NCBI RefSeq assembly: GCF_011065895.1
Contig: NZ_JAALCR010000004.1
Coordinates: 124,001 to 188,000, forward strand
Direction: 5' to 3'
DNA: 64,000 nucleotides
DNA from: Paludisphaera rhizosphaerae
GTDB lineage: Bacteria > Planctomycetota > Planctomycetia > Isosphaerales > Isosphaeraceae
Positions within the stretch are counted from its first letter, which is position 1. Every line of letters starts with the position of its first letter. Below are positions 42,543-51,525 of this stretch, in pieces. Below the pieces are notes generated by a model, which saw only the letters and a program-made list of their open reading frames with translations, did not search any database and had not been told where the DNA came from. The position numbers and the translations under genes are program-made.

Positions 42543-43385
42543 ATGATGACCATCGACCAGCAGCTTCAATATGAGAACCAGGGGTTCCTTCACCTCCCCG
42601 GAGTGATCCCACCCGGATTGGTGAGCCGCCTGCGCAGCGCCTTCGACGTCGCCGCGGGCCGCGAGCGAGGAAGGAATGGGCTGGGCTTCTTCGACATCCC
42701 GAACATCCTCGACGTCGACGACTGCTTCGTCGACCTTGTGGACCTGCCGACCGTCATTCCGATCCTTCTGGAAGCCGTCGGTCCAGACATCCAGCTCAAC
42801 CACACGCACGCCCGAGTCTTTCCTCCGGGCAAGACGTTCACTGCGGCCTGGCACAGCGATCTGGTCGACGTCCTTGGGATCGATCTGGCCAACAGCCTGC
42901 ATTTCTTTGTCAAGGTGCACTTCTACTTCGAGGATCTGCGGCCCGACCAGGGATGCCTCGCATTCCTGCCGGGCACCCACCGCCTGCCGGTGGATTTTCC
43001 CCGGCCGCAGATCAAGGATATCGACCGATCACCGGCGGTGGTGAAGATCGTCCCCAGGGCGGGAGACGCCGTCCTGTTCAACACGCACCTCTTGCACATG
43101 GCCCTCGACAATGACAGCCACCTGGACCGGAAGTCGCTGATCTACGCCTACTCGCATTTCTGGCTCAAGAATTACGCCAACGCGGTCCCCTCCGACCTCG
43201 ACAGGTTGGCGACGACCCGGCTCCGCCGGCAACTCTTTGGGATCGAGGAGGAGGGCGTTTCCTACTTCGACCAGCGGGTCGATAAGAACGCCGAGGAACG
43301 ACACGCCTACAGCTCGCTCCGCGCGGCGAGCCGCCGCCTCATCCACCGGTTCCGCAAAAGCTCGTCCATCACGTCACTGCGCTAA
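42543..43385 (+). CDS. Phytanoyl-CoA dioxygenase (PhyH) family Fe(II)/2-oxoglutarate oxygenase
   Basis: The 280-residue protein has the PhyH iron-binding facial triad: His104-Ser-Asp106 in AAWHSDLVD and distal His185 in NTHLLHMALDN, with Arg196 (HLDRKSL) to bind 2-oxoglutarate. The early EYENQGF-like segment (YENQGFLHLPGVI, about 10-22) is family-typical. Because the Asp is present, hydroxylation is expected rather than halogenation, which needs Ala or Gly there. The family includes enzymes that modify carrier-bound amino acids, which fits the carrier and ligase genes just upstream. It is 77 bases downstream of the methyltransferase-like gene. Confidence 0.86.
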   Translation: MMTIDQQLQYENQGFLHLPGVIPPGLVSRLRSAFDVAAGRERGRNGLGFFDIPNILDVDDCFVDLVDLPTVIPILLEAVGPDIQLNHTHARVFPPGKTFTAAWHSDLVDVLGIDLANSLHFFVKVHFYFEDLRPDQGCLAFLPGTHRLPVDFPRPQIKDIDRSPAVVKIVPRAGDAVLFNTHLLHMALDNDSHLDRKSLIYAYSHFWLKNYANAVPSDLDRLATTRLRRQLFGIEEEGVSYFDQRVDKNAEERHAYSSLRAASRRLIHRFRKSSSITSLR

Positions 43386-43415
43386 CCTTCGTTTCACTCG
43401 CTCAGCACTTACACC

Positions 43416-44765
43416 ATGACAGATCGTCAGCGCTGCTGGTGTCTCGGGAGCCTTCTAGCCTTGGGGCTGGCCTTGCGAGTCGGGCTGGCCGCATCCCTGG
43501 GGCTGAGCGCTGCCCCCGAGCCGGGCACGGACCAGCAGGAATACGACACCTATGCCTGGAGCGTCGCCCAGGGCCGGGGCTACCGCGGCATGAGCGCCGA
43601 TGTCGCGGATCGGGACCACTTGACGGCTTTCCGGCCTCCCGGAACGTCCCTGGCCTGGGCGGCGATTTACGGGGTCGTCGGGCATCGCTATGACGCGGTT
43701 CGACTGCTTCACTGCCTGGCCTCGGCGCTGACGATCCTCTTGGTGTACGACATCGGCCGACGCGTTTTCTCCCCGAGCGTCGGCCTGCTTGCGGCGGCGG
43801 GCTACGCCATCTATCCGACCGCCCTTCTGTTCTCGACCCAGTTGCTTTCCGAGCCCCTCGGTACGTTCTGGTTTCTCGCTGCCCTGGCCATGTGCCTCAG
43901 ATTCGCCGAATGCCCGGCATGGGACCAGGCCGTCGCCGCGGGAATCCTGCTGGGCGTCGCGATCCTGACGCGTCCCCATGCGGCGTTAATGGCGCCCCTA
44001 ATCGGGTTCTGGGTTCTGTGGCAGTTCCGTCAGGACAGGCGGGCGTGGGTCGAGGGCCTGCTGATCCCCGTCGCTTGCCTGGCGACGATGAGCCCCTGGA
44101 TCGTCCGCAATTATCTCATCTTCGGAGCCTTCATTCCGATCTCGACTCTGAGCGGTTCTGGCCTGCTGCAGGGCAACAATAGAATCGTCGCCACCGACCC
44201 AAGATACTACGGGTATTCCATCTGGGATTCGTATATCCCCGAGTACCGACAGGCCCTGCAGACCGCTGGCGACGAGGTCGAGAGAGATCGTCGTGCGAAG
44301 CGATTGGCGTTGCAGTGGCTCCGCGACAATCCCGACCGATGGTGGTATTTAGCACGCGCCAAGACCGTCCGGGCCTGGACCCCATTCCTCCAATCGAGCA
44401 CGCCGAGATACCAGCGAATCAGCATGCTCTTATCATGGGGCCCTGTGCTGATCTTGTTCGTCCTGGCCTTCCTGCCCACCCTGGTCGGTCTCCTCCGGGG
44501 GGGGCGGCCTGGTTGGCTGCTCCATCTAGTGATCGTCAACAACGTAGTCTTGAATCTGATCTTCTGGGGCGAGGCGCGATACCGGCACTCGATTGAGCCG
44601 ATCTGTTTGATTTTCGCCGCCCAGGCTCTCGCTTACCTGATGGCATCAGAACGGCGCGCCCTCGACGGACGAAGGTCCAAGGGCGCTGAGAACCGGCCTG
44701 CCGACCCCTGGGCGACTCCTACCCTAGCCTTTGATGGCGGTTTGCAGGAGATCCGCACGCCATGA
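43416..44765 (+). CDS. Membrane glycosyltransferase, GT39/ArnT-like
   Basis: The 449-residue polytopic protein has the GT39-type N-terminal first loop with acidic residues (TDQQEYDTYAWSVAQGRGY, about 38-56), RPPGTSLAWAA and a series of eight to ten membrane helices. A C-terminal soluble part of about 30 residues follows. Such enzymes use polyprenyl-phosphate sugars on the periplasmic side to modify lipids, proteins or polymer. The stop overlaps the next gene by four bases. Confidence 0.82.
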   Translation: MTDRQRCWCLGSLLALGLALRVGLAASLGLSAAPEPGTDQQEYDTYAWSVAQGRGYRGMSADVADRDHLTAFRPPGTSLAWAAIYGVVGHRYDAVRLLHCLASALTILLVYDIGRRVFSPSVGLLAAAGYAIYPTALLFSTQLLSEPLGTFWFLAALAMCLRFAECPAWDQAVAAGILLGVAILTRPHAALMAPLIGFWVLWQFRQDRRAWVEGLLIPVACLATMSPWIVRNYLIFGAFIPISTLSGSGLLQGNNRIVATDPRYYGYSIWDSYIPEYRQALQTAGDEVERDRRAKRLALQWLRDNPDRWWYLARAKTVRAWTPFLQSSTPRYQRISMLLSWGPVLILFVLAFLPTLVGLLRGGRPGWLLHLVIVNNVVLNLIFWGEARYRHSIEPICLIFAAQALAYLMASERRALDGRRSKGAENRPADPWATPTLAFDGGLQEIRTP

Positions 44766-45508
44766 ACGTGATGTCCCAGGTCGATCGATACAACGACCCA
44801 ATCGGGACCCGGCTAGATCGCTACGTCTTGTTCGACCGCGTCAATCGGCCCTACGCGGCGTGGCAGGTCCAGCAATTCCGTCCTTATCTGGGCCGCCGGA
44901 TCCTGGAAATCGGCTGCGGGGTCGGCGGGATCATCGACCTGCTCGGGCCGCGCGACCAGATTGTCGGCGTCGACGTCGAGGAGGACGTGCTAGCCTACGC
45001 CTCGGATCGGTTCCGCGACCGGCCCGAATGCCGGTTCCTCCTGGCGGACGTTGGCAACCTCGACGGCTCGGTCCTCGCGGAACTCGAGGCCCAGGAGTTC
45101 GACACCCTGATCTGCATGAACGTCCTGGAACACGTCCGCGACGACGTCGCCGCCCTGCAGATGATGGAGCGGCTTCTCGCTCCAAACGGCGTCCTCGCGC
45201 TGTTGGTTCCGGCCCACCTGGCACTCTACGGCCCTTACGACAAACTCGATGGCCACTACCGGCGCTACAGCAAGTCGTACCTTAGGACAATCCTCGGCCA
45301 CACTGGGCTGGGCGAGATCCGGATGCATTACTTCAACGCCGTCGGTGCGGCGGGCTGGTGGGTTCATCATCGCCTCCTGAAGCGGACGATCCACGGTAAT
45401 GGTCAATTCGCGGTTATGAACCGGCTCCTGCCGTTCGTGCGACTCGCCGAGGCCTGGATCAAACCGCCCTTCGGACTCTCACTGGTCGCCGTCTGCCGGA
45501 AGGCCTGA
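44762..45508 (+). CDS. Class I SAM-dependent methyltransferase
   Basis: The 248-residue protein shows motif I ILEIGCGVGGIIDLL (about 47-61), the acidic VGVDVEED and the conserved MNVLEHVRDD (about 119-128). It ends with a hydrophobic patch (GGWWVHH region, then LSLVAVCRKA). It is probably a sugar or lipid-carrier methyltransferase in the EPS pathway. It overlaps the GT39-like gene by the ATGA, and 125 bases precede the next glycosyltransferase gene. Confidence 0.87.
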   Translation: MNVMSQVDRYNDPIGTRLDRYVLFDRVNRPYAAWQVQQFRPYLGRRILEIGCGVGGIIDLLGPRDQIVGVDVEEDVLAYASDRFRDRPECRFLLADVGNLDGSVLAELEAQEFDTLICMNVLEHVRDDVAALQMMERLLAPNGVLALLVPAHLALYGPYDKLDGHYRRYSKSYLRTILGHTGLGEIRMHYFNAVGAAGWWVHHRLLKRTIHGNGQFAVMNRLLPFVRLAEAWIKPPFGLSLVAVCRKA

Positions 45509-45633
45509 GGCGACTGACGCATCCAACTTGCGAGGCGTCCCAGGCGGCGGCGCCCTCAACGCTGACTTCGTCCCTGGATAGTTTCCCCACCGATCGCGAC
45601 GCCAGGTTCTCAACTCGCTGGGAGGATCGGACC

Positions 45634-46854
45634 ATGCCGAGCCTGATCGAGCCCCTCCGCACGTTTCGCGAGCCGCCGACCGACGCCGACGATGACGTCA
45701 AACCCGAGGTCTCCGTAGTGATGCCCTGCTTGAACGAGGCGGAGACGCTGGGTGCCTGCATCGTGAAGGCGCATCGGGCGTTCCACGAGTTGGGTTGCCG
45801 CGGCGAGGTCGTGGTCGCCGACAACGGGAGCACCGACGGTTCACAGGAGATCGCGTGGCGGCTTGGCGCGAGGGTCGTGCCGATCGCTGCCAGGGGGTAC
45901 GGCAATGCCTTGCGCGGCGGGATCGTCGCGTCGCGGGGGCGTTTCGTCATCATGGGCGACTCCGACGACAGTTACGACTTCACCTCGATCGGCCCGTTCG
46001 TGACACGGCTTCGGGACGGCTGCGACCTCGTGATGGGCAACCGCTTCCGGGGCGGCATCATGCCCGGCGCCATGCCGTGGAAGCACAAGTGGATCGGCAA
46101 CCCGGTGCTATCGAGCCTCGGCCGCCTCTTCTTCCACTGCCCGGTCGGCGACTTTCACTGTGGCCTTCGCGGGTTCAGCAAGGAGGCCTATGAGCGAATG
46201 CAGCTTCAGACCACTGGGATGGAATTCGCCAGCGAGATGGTCATCAAAGGGACGCTGTTGAGGATGAGGATCGCCGAGGTGCCGACCGTGCTGCACCCCG
46301 ACGGCCGCTCGCGCCCCCCTCATCTGAGGAGTTGGCGCGACGGCTGGAGGCATCTGCGCTTCATGCTCCTGTTCAGTCCTCGTTGGTTGTTCCTCATTCC
46401 GGGCGCAGCACTATTACTCCTCGGCCTTGTCGCAATGCTGGCCCTGTGGATGGGGCCGGTCTGGGTCGGCCCGGCGGCGTTGGACGTCCATACAATGCTA
46501 GTCGCTGGGTTCATCTCCCTCGTCGGCTTTCAGCTCATCGTCTTCGCCCTGTTCACCAAGATCTTCGCCGTAACCGAAGGACTGCATCCCTCGACCCTGC
46601 TGAGCCAGGTTCCAAGAGAGATCAACCTCGAGTTCGGCGTGGCGGCCGGTCTACTCACATCCCTGGCCGGTCTGACGCTCCTCGGGCTTGCGGCGTGGGA
46701 CTGGAAATCCGTGGGATTCGGAACCCTAGACCCCAGGGTGACGATGCGGCAAGTCATACCTGCGGTCGTGCTACTTATGCTCGGCTTGCAGACGATTTTC
46801 GCGAGCTTCTTCTTAAGTGTGCTCACCCTGCGTCGGGGGCAGAAGGATGGGTAA
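45634..46854 (+). CDS. Glycosyltransferase family 2, dolichol-phosphate-mannose-synthase-like with membrane tail
   Basis: The 406-residue protein has a GT-A domain with VSVVMPCLNEAETLGACI (about 26-43), VVADNGSTDGS and the metal site FVIMGDSDDSYDF (about 104-116), close to DPM1/GtrB enzymes. Four membrane helices follow (about 250-400). It would make a polyprenyl-phosphate sugar, possibly the donor used by the GT39-like enzyme at 43416. It overlaps the next gene by eight bases. Confidence 0.9.
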   Translation: MPSLIEPLRTFREPPTDADDDVKPEVSVVMPCLNEAETLGACIVKAHRAFHELGCRGEVVVADNGSTDGSQEIAWRLGARVVPIAARGYGNALRGGIVASRGRFVIMGDSDDSYDFTSIGPFVTRLRDGCDLVMGNRFRGGIMPGAMPWKHKWIGNPVLSSLGRLFFHCPVGDFHCGLRGFSKEAYERMQLQTTGMEFASEMVIKGTLLRMRIAEVPTVLHPDGRSRPPHLRSWRDGWRHLRFMLLFSPRWLFLIPGAALLLLGLVAMLALWMGPVWVGPAALDVHTMLVAGFISLVGFQLIVFALFTKIFAVTEGLHPSTLLSQVPREINLEFGVAAGLLTSLAGLTLLGLAAWDWKSVGFGTLDPRVTMRQVIPAVVLLMLGLQTIFASFFLSVLTLRRGQKDG

Positions 46855-48070
46855 ATCCCGCGCCCAGACTTTTGACTTCGGCGCAGGGGCCGCTCTGAAA
46901 CCTCGTGCTCTTTCGATTGCGCATATAGTGCTGTCGCTCGAACTCGGCGGCCTCGAACGCCTGGCCCTCGACCTCGTGCGCGAGCACCAGGTATCTGGGC
47001 AGAGAACCGGCGTGATCTGCCTAGAGCGCCCGGGGCGTCTTGCGGCGGAGGCCGAGGCGCTGGGGACGCGCGTCGTCTGCGTCGATAAACGGCCGGGAAT
47101 TCGGCCCGAGACGTTCGGCAGACTCCGGAACGCGATCGCAGAGTTACAGCCGGACGTCGTGCACACTCACCAGGTCGGGGCCCTCTTCTACTCCGGTCCG
47201 GTGGCCGGCGTGCCCATCGTCCACACGGAGCACGGGAAAGCGGGCGACGACATCCCGCGGCGGCGTTGGTTAGGTCGACTGGCCGGGTGCTTCGCGACGC
47301 GCTATTGCTGTGTATCGAAGGATATCGCGGACGAGTTGCTGGAGCGGCGGATCGTTCCAGCCCGCAAGATCATGGTTGTGCCCAACGGGATCGACTTATC
47401 GCGATTCCGAGGCAGGACGACTCGAGCCGATTGTCGCGCGTCGCTCGGGATTCCCGCGGGAGTCCCAGTCGTCGGCACCGTCGGACGACTCGACGAGGTC
47501 AAACGTCAGGATGTCCTGATCCGCGCCTTCGGCCGTCTGCTCGGTCACGTTTCGGAGGCGCACCTGCTGATTGTCGGCGACGGGCCTCAAGGCGCAGAAC
47601 TGCGGCAGCTGGCTGAGAGCCTGGACATCGCTGGCCGCGTCCACTTCACCGGCTATCAACCGCGACCCGAGGAATTCCTGGCGGCGATGGACGTGTTCGG
47701 CCTGTCGAGCCGTTCCGAAGGGATGCCCCTGGCGGTTCTCGAAGCCTGGGCGGCGGGACTGCCGGTGGTGGCGACGCGGGTTGGTGGACTGCCGGAACTG
47801 ATCGACGACGGCCGGTCCGGCGTCTTGGTCGACAACGGTAATGAAGCTGCCTTCGCTCAAGCCCTTGCCAACCTCATCGTCGAACCTACGGTTGCACTCG
47901 AATTGGGCGAGTGCGGCAGACGGCGAGTCGAGGCCGACTACAGCTTGAGTCGAATGATCCAGACTTATGAGCGTATCTACGTCGATCTTGCCCACACGGA
48001 CCGGACCTCGGCACCGACCCGCCTCGCCTATCGCCGAACTCGATCAGGCCTGGGAGACCTCGGGAGTTGA
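46847..48070 (+). CDS. Glycosyltransferase family 4
   Basis: The product of about 407 residues has a GT-B fold. The N-terminal motif is HIVLSLELGGLERLALDLVREH (about 24-45). The donor-binding C-terminal part has GTVGRLDEVKRQDVLIRAF (about 208-226) and SRSEGMPLAVLEAWAAGLPVVAT (about 285-307). It adds a sugar of the EPS repeat. The start at 46847 overlaps the preceding gene, with AGAAGG upstream. Its stop overlaps the TTG start of the following gene. Confidence 0.92.
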   Translation: MGKSRAQTFDFGAGAALKPRALSIAHIVLSLELGGLERLALDLVREHQVSGQRTGVICLERPGRLAAEAEALGTRVVCVDKRPGIRPETFGRLRNAIAELQPDVVHTHQVGALFYSGPVAGVPIVHTEHGKAGDDIPRRRWLGRLAGCFATRYCCVSKDIADELLERRIVPARKIMVVPNGIDLSRFRGRTTRADCRASLGIPAGVPVVGTVGRLDEVKRQDVLIRAFGRLLGHVSEAHLLIVGDGPQGAELRQLAESLDIAGRVHFTGYQPRPEEFLAAMDVFGLSSRSEGMPLAVLEAWAAGLPVVATRVGGLPELIDDGRSGVLVDNGNEAAFAQALANLIVEPTVALELGECGRRRVEADYSLSRMIQTYERIYVDLAHTDRTSAPTRLAYRRTRSGLGDLGS

Positions 48071-49110
48071 CGCCTCTACTTGCGGAACAGGCCTGGCAGG
48101 ATGAGGTACGGCTCTGCTGCCCGAACTGTCGGCGCGAGATTGCGTCGGACGCGCCGGCCGGGGGGTGTCCGGACTGTGGTCGCAACATCAGCCGGATCGC
48201 GCAGGGGCTGACGAATTTTCTTCCGGTCGAGGACACCGTTGCGCGGGCCGCCCTGGGGTGGCCACCGGAATTCGTCCGATCACTCGGAGGCTGGGTGGGC
48301 GACGACGTCAAGGCGGAACCGCTGCCCTCGGGGTTCCGCCGGCAACTCTCCAGCTACGGCCTGGTCGGTCCGGACGGAGAGCTTACAACGCTGGGCGCCG
48401 GCATCCGATACCACGTGATCGAATCCCAGTGGCAGGCCGCCTGCGAAGATCGCGACGGACTCCCCGCGCTCATGACGGACCGGCCGGGCATCCGGGTGCT
48501 TGATGTCGGCTGTGGGGCGGCCCAGACCTTACGCCTGCTGGCAACTGCCGGGAGTGCGAAACTCGTGGGCATCGACACGGACCTCGTCGCCCTCGCGCTA
48601 GGGCTTCGATTCGCTCAACTCGAAGGCGTCTCGATCGGACTCGCAGGTGCCGCGGCCGACTCATTGCCATTTCGGGACGAGAGCTTCGACCTGGTCCTCT
48701 GCCGCGTAGCCTTGAATTACATGCACCAGCGTGGCGCCCTCGCCGAGATGGCCCGCGTGCTGGCAGTCGGCGGGCACCTCTACCTGCGAGTAGAACGAAT
48801 CTGGCATGACGCCTACCTCATCGCCCAATCGCGGTCGGCCCGCGCCCTGGCTTGCCGCTGTCGCGACCTCGGGCACGGTGTGGTGCACGCTCTGGCGGGC
48901 TGGCAGGTCGCCCCAGGCAGCCGCATACGCGTCGGTCGCGCCTTCGCTTCTGCCGGTCGGGTCGAGCATATGCTTAGGCCGCTCGGTTGCCGCATCGTCC
49001 GGGTTGAGGAGACCCAGAGCTGCCCTCGGATCCTAGGGCGGCGGACTCAGCTGACGATCGTGGCTCGTCGAGAATCGATGGGCTCGCAGACCGACGTCGC
49101 AAGGGGGTGA
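48067..49110 (+). CDS. Methyltransferase with N-terminal zinc-ribbon
   Basis: The 347-residue protein has a zinc-ribbon-like lead with CCPNC (about 17-21) and CPDCG (about 34-38), followed by a linker. The SAM domain has VLDVGCGAAQTLRLL (about 141-155), GIDTDLVAL and an LCRVALNYMHQRGALAEMARVL segment. It starts at a TTG (48067) that overlaps the previous stop. It is the sixth methyltransferase-type protein of the locus; the acceptor is unknown. Confidence 0.82.
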   Translation: MTPLLAEQAWQDEVRLCCPNCRREIASDAPAGGCPDCGRNISRIAQGLTNFLPVEDTVARAALGWPPEFVRSLGGWVGDDVKAEPLPSGFRRQLSSYGLVGPDGELTTLGAGIRYHVIESQWQAACEDRDGLPALMTDRPGIRVLDVGCGAAQTLRLLATAGSAKLVGIDTDLVALALGLRFAQLEGVSIGLAGAAADSLPFRDESFDLVLCRVALNYMHQRGALAEMARVLAVGGHLYLRVERIWHDAYLIAQSRSARALACRCRDLGHGVVHALAGWQVAPGSRIRVGRAFASAGRVEHMLRPLGCRIVRVEETQSCPRILGRRTQLTIVARRESMGSQTDVARG

Positions 49111-49144
49111 AGCTCCCGCCGCGAGAGAAACTCGGGATCTGGAC

Positions 49145-50281
49145 ATGGCGAAATCGTCGAGCCGCATGACGCAACTGGACGGCCTGCGAGGCCTCGCCGC
49201 GCTCGCCGTTGTCTTCACTCACAATGGCAACCCGGCGTTGGCCTGGGCGCTCGATTTAGGGGCCGTCGGCGTCAAGCTCTTCTTCGTGCTGAGCGGATTC
49301 CTGATCACGGGCATCCTGTTGGAAGCCAGGAGGAAGGCTGATCCGGAGGGCCTGGGTTGTCGCGGGGTTCTCCTCGCTTTCTACGCGCGGCGATTCCTGA
49401 GGATCTTTCCGCTCTATTATCTAGTTTTACTTGCCTGCGCCATGGTCGATATGCCGGGCGTCAGGGCCAATCTCCCCTGGCACGTCGCCTATCTGACCAA
49501 TTTCCATATTGGACGTGACGGCGACTGGGGGTTGTCTCTGAGCCATTTCTGGACACTAGCGGTCGAGGAGCAATTCTACCTGCTATGGCCTACGATCGTC
49601 CTATTCGTCCCGGCTCGTTGGTTGTCGACCATCGTCGTTTCGATAATCCTGATCGGCCCCCTGAGCCGAGCTTGCCTCGCAGTCGCCACGACGAACCTGG
49701 TCACGAGCATGACCGCCACTACATCCTGTCTCGATTCACTCGGTTTGGGCGCTCTGCTCGCGATGCGGAACGCGAGCGGGCGACGGCCTAATCTGGTGTT
49801 TCTTCGCGGGCTGCTCTGGGCCGGGCTAATCATCTCCGGCACCGTCGCTGCGGTGCGGTTCTCCGGCGTCGGCCGTTCCCACGGGACAGGCTGGGTGATC
49901 ATCCTGACCCTGAAAGATCTCGGCTATTCGCTTGTCTTCGCCTGGCTCGTGAGCCTCGCCGCGGAAGGCTTTACCGGCGTCTCCGGACTCCTTCTCGCAT
50001 GGCGGCCGCTCGTCTACACGGGGACGATCAGCTACGGGATTTACGTCTATCACGAGATACTGCCCTACTTGTGGCATTCGCGAACCTGGACCTTGCCGGG
50101 CGATGGGGCAAGCAGGTTTCTAATCGTCATGGCCGCAACCTATCTCGTGGCGGCTCTCTCGTGGGCTCTTTACGAGCGACCCCTGAACAACCTGAAGGAT
50201 AGATTCCCCTACTTCGGACCAGCCGGGAGAGGCCGCGACCCCCGCGTCTCGCCCCTACAGCCATGCGAATCCTCGTCTTGA
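49145..50281 (+). CDS. Acyltransferase 3 family membrane protein (OafA-like)
   Basis: The 378-residue protein shows the acyltransferase 3 hallmarks: LDGLRGLAALAVVFTH at about 11-26 (catalytic His), LFFVLSGFLITGILL (about 46-60), FYARRFLRIFPLYYL (about 79-93) and SHFWTLAVEEQFYLLWP (about 138-154). About ten membrane helices follow. It would O-acetylate the polysaccharide at the membrane using cytosolic acetyl-CoA. It starts at an ATG 34 bases after the previous gene and overlaps the next by 19 bases. Confidence 0.92.
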   Translation: MAKSSSRMTQLDGLRGLAALAVVFTHNGNPALAWALDLGAVGVKLFFVLSGFLITGILLEARRKADPEGLGCRGVLLAFYARRFLRIFPLYYLVLLACAMVDMPGVRANLPWHVAYLTNFHIGRDGDWGLSLSHFWTLAVEEQFYLLWPTIVLFVPARWLSTIVVSIILIGPLSRACLAVATTNLVTSMTATTSCLDSLGLGALLAMRNASGRRPNLVFLRGLLWAGLIISGTVAAVRFSGVGRSHGTGWVIILTLKDLGYSLVFAWLVSLAAEGFTGVSGLLLAWRPLVYTGTISYGIYVYHEILPYLWHSRTWTLPGDGASRFLIVMAATYLVAALSWALYERPLNNLKDRFPYFGPAGRGRDPRVSPLQPCESSS

Positions 50282-51525
50282 CGAACCTTTACCCGAACCC
50301 CTTTCGGCCGAACCGCGCCACCTTCAATCGGCAGCAGGTGAAAGCCCTGGCCGATCAGCACGACGTATCGGTCATCGCACCGGTCGCCTGGGTTGACGAG
50401 TTATCGGCCTGGTGGCGGGGCGAGGCGGCGCTGCCCGCGGATCGGCGGACGAAGTGTGACGGGGTCGCAGTCGAGCACCCTCGCTACTTCTACATTCCGA
50501 AGATGGCCCGCGGGTGCTACGGCCGCTTCTACCGGGCCTCGGTTCGAGCGGCCTTCGAACGCGCTCGATTCACGCTCAAGCCCGACCTCATCTTTGCCCC
50601 CTGGGCCTACCCGGACGGCTGGGCCGCCGTCGAGTTGGGCCGTGAGGCAGGCCTGCCGGTGGTGGTCAAGGTGCACGGCTCTGACGTCCACGCCCTTGAC
50701 TCCTACCCGGCGCGGCGGCGGAGGACGCGAGAAGCCCTGTGTGGAGCCGATGCCGTCGTCGCCGTGAGCCGCGATCTGGCCGGACGGGTTGGCGAGTTCG
50801 GTGTCCCGGAGGAGAAGGTCCGGGTTGTATATGACGGCATCGATTCAGAAATGTTCCACCCAGGCGACCGCCTCGAGGCACGCCGTCGACTCGGCCTGCC
50901 GGCCGGCGAGCCGATGCTTCTTTTCGTCGGCAATCTGGTCCCGGTCAAAGGACTGGACGTCCTGGTGGAGGCGTGCGGCGTGCTCGCCAAGTCCGGGTGT
51001 CGGTTCGTCGGCTATCTCGTCGGGGAGGGGCCTCTCAGGAGCGGGTTGGAAAGCCATATTCAGCGGCTTGGAATCTCGGACCGGCTTCGCCTGGCGGGGG
51101 CCTGCTCGCACGAGCGGTTGGCCGATTGGTATCGGGCAGCCGATTTGCTCGTTCTCCCGAGTCGTTCTGAAGGCCTCCCGATTGTGCTTCTCGAATCGGC
51201 GGCCTGCGGAATTCCCTTCGTCGCGAGTTCCGTCGGCGGTGTTCCGGAAGCCGTCGGGCTGGTGCCCAGTCGCTTGGTCGTCCCAGGAAACTCCAAAGTA
51301 TTAGCTAATGCGATTCGCGACGGCCTGGAAGGCAGGCTCGTCCTCGACGGCCGCCATCCGCGACGGTTGCGTGATCACCGCGACGCCGCGGACGAGCTAG
51401 TCGCCCTGTTCCAAGAAGTGATACGCGGCAGCCAGGCGCAAGGCGCCTCTGTAGTCCCAGGGCCGTGCACATCGGCCGGCGTACCCGCGCCCAGAATCAA
51501 TCTCAGCGAGGTCCCGATCCGATGA
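50263..51525 (+). CDS. Glycosyltransferase family 4
   Basis: The 420-residue GT-B enzyme begins MRILVLTNLYPNPFRPNRATF and has KVHGSDVHAL (about 144-153). It has the donor-site motif SRSEGLPIVLLESAACGIPFVAS (about 301-323). It is close to teichuronic-acid and capsule GT4 enzymes. It overlaps the acyltransferase gene upstream and the next glycosyltransferase gene (ATGA) downstream. Confidence 0.92.
   Translation: MRILVLTNLYPNPFRPNRATFNRQQVKALADQHDVSVIAPVAWVDELSAWWRGEAALPADRRTKCDGVAVEHPRYFYIPKMARGCYGRFYRASVRAAFERARFTLKPDLIFAPWAYPDGWAAVELGREAGLPVVVKVHGSDVHALDSYPARRRRTREALCGADAVVAVSRDLAGRVGEFGVPEEKVRVVYDGIDSEMFHPGDRLEARRRLGLPAGEPMLLFVGNLVPVKGLDVLVEACGVLAKSGCRFVGYLVGEGPLRSGLESHIQRLGISDRLRLAGACSHERLADWYRAADLLVLPSRSEGLPIVLLESAACGIPFVASSVGGVPEAVGLVPSRLVVPGNSKVLANAIRDGLEGRLVLDGRHPRRLRDHRDAADELVALFQEVIRGSQAQGASVVPGPCTSAGVPAPRINLSEVPIR

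Noticed and set aside
42543-43385. Possible non-haem iron halogenase
   Set aside because: Carrier-dependent halogenases replace the iron-binding Asp with Ala or Gly; here WHSD keeps the Asp, so hydroxylase chemistry is expected.
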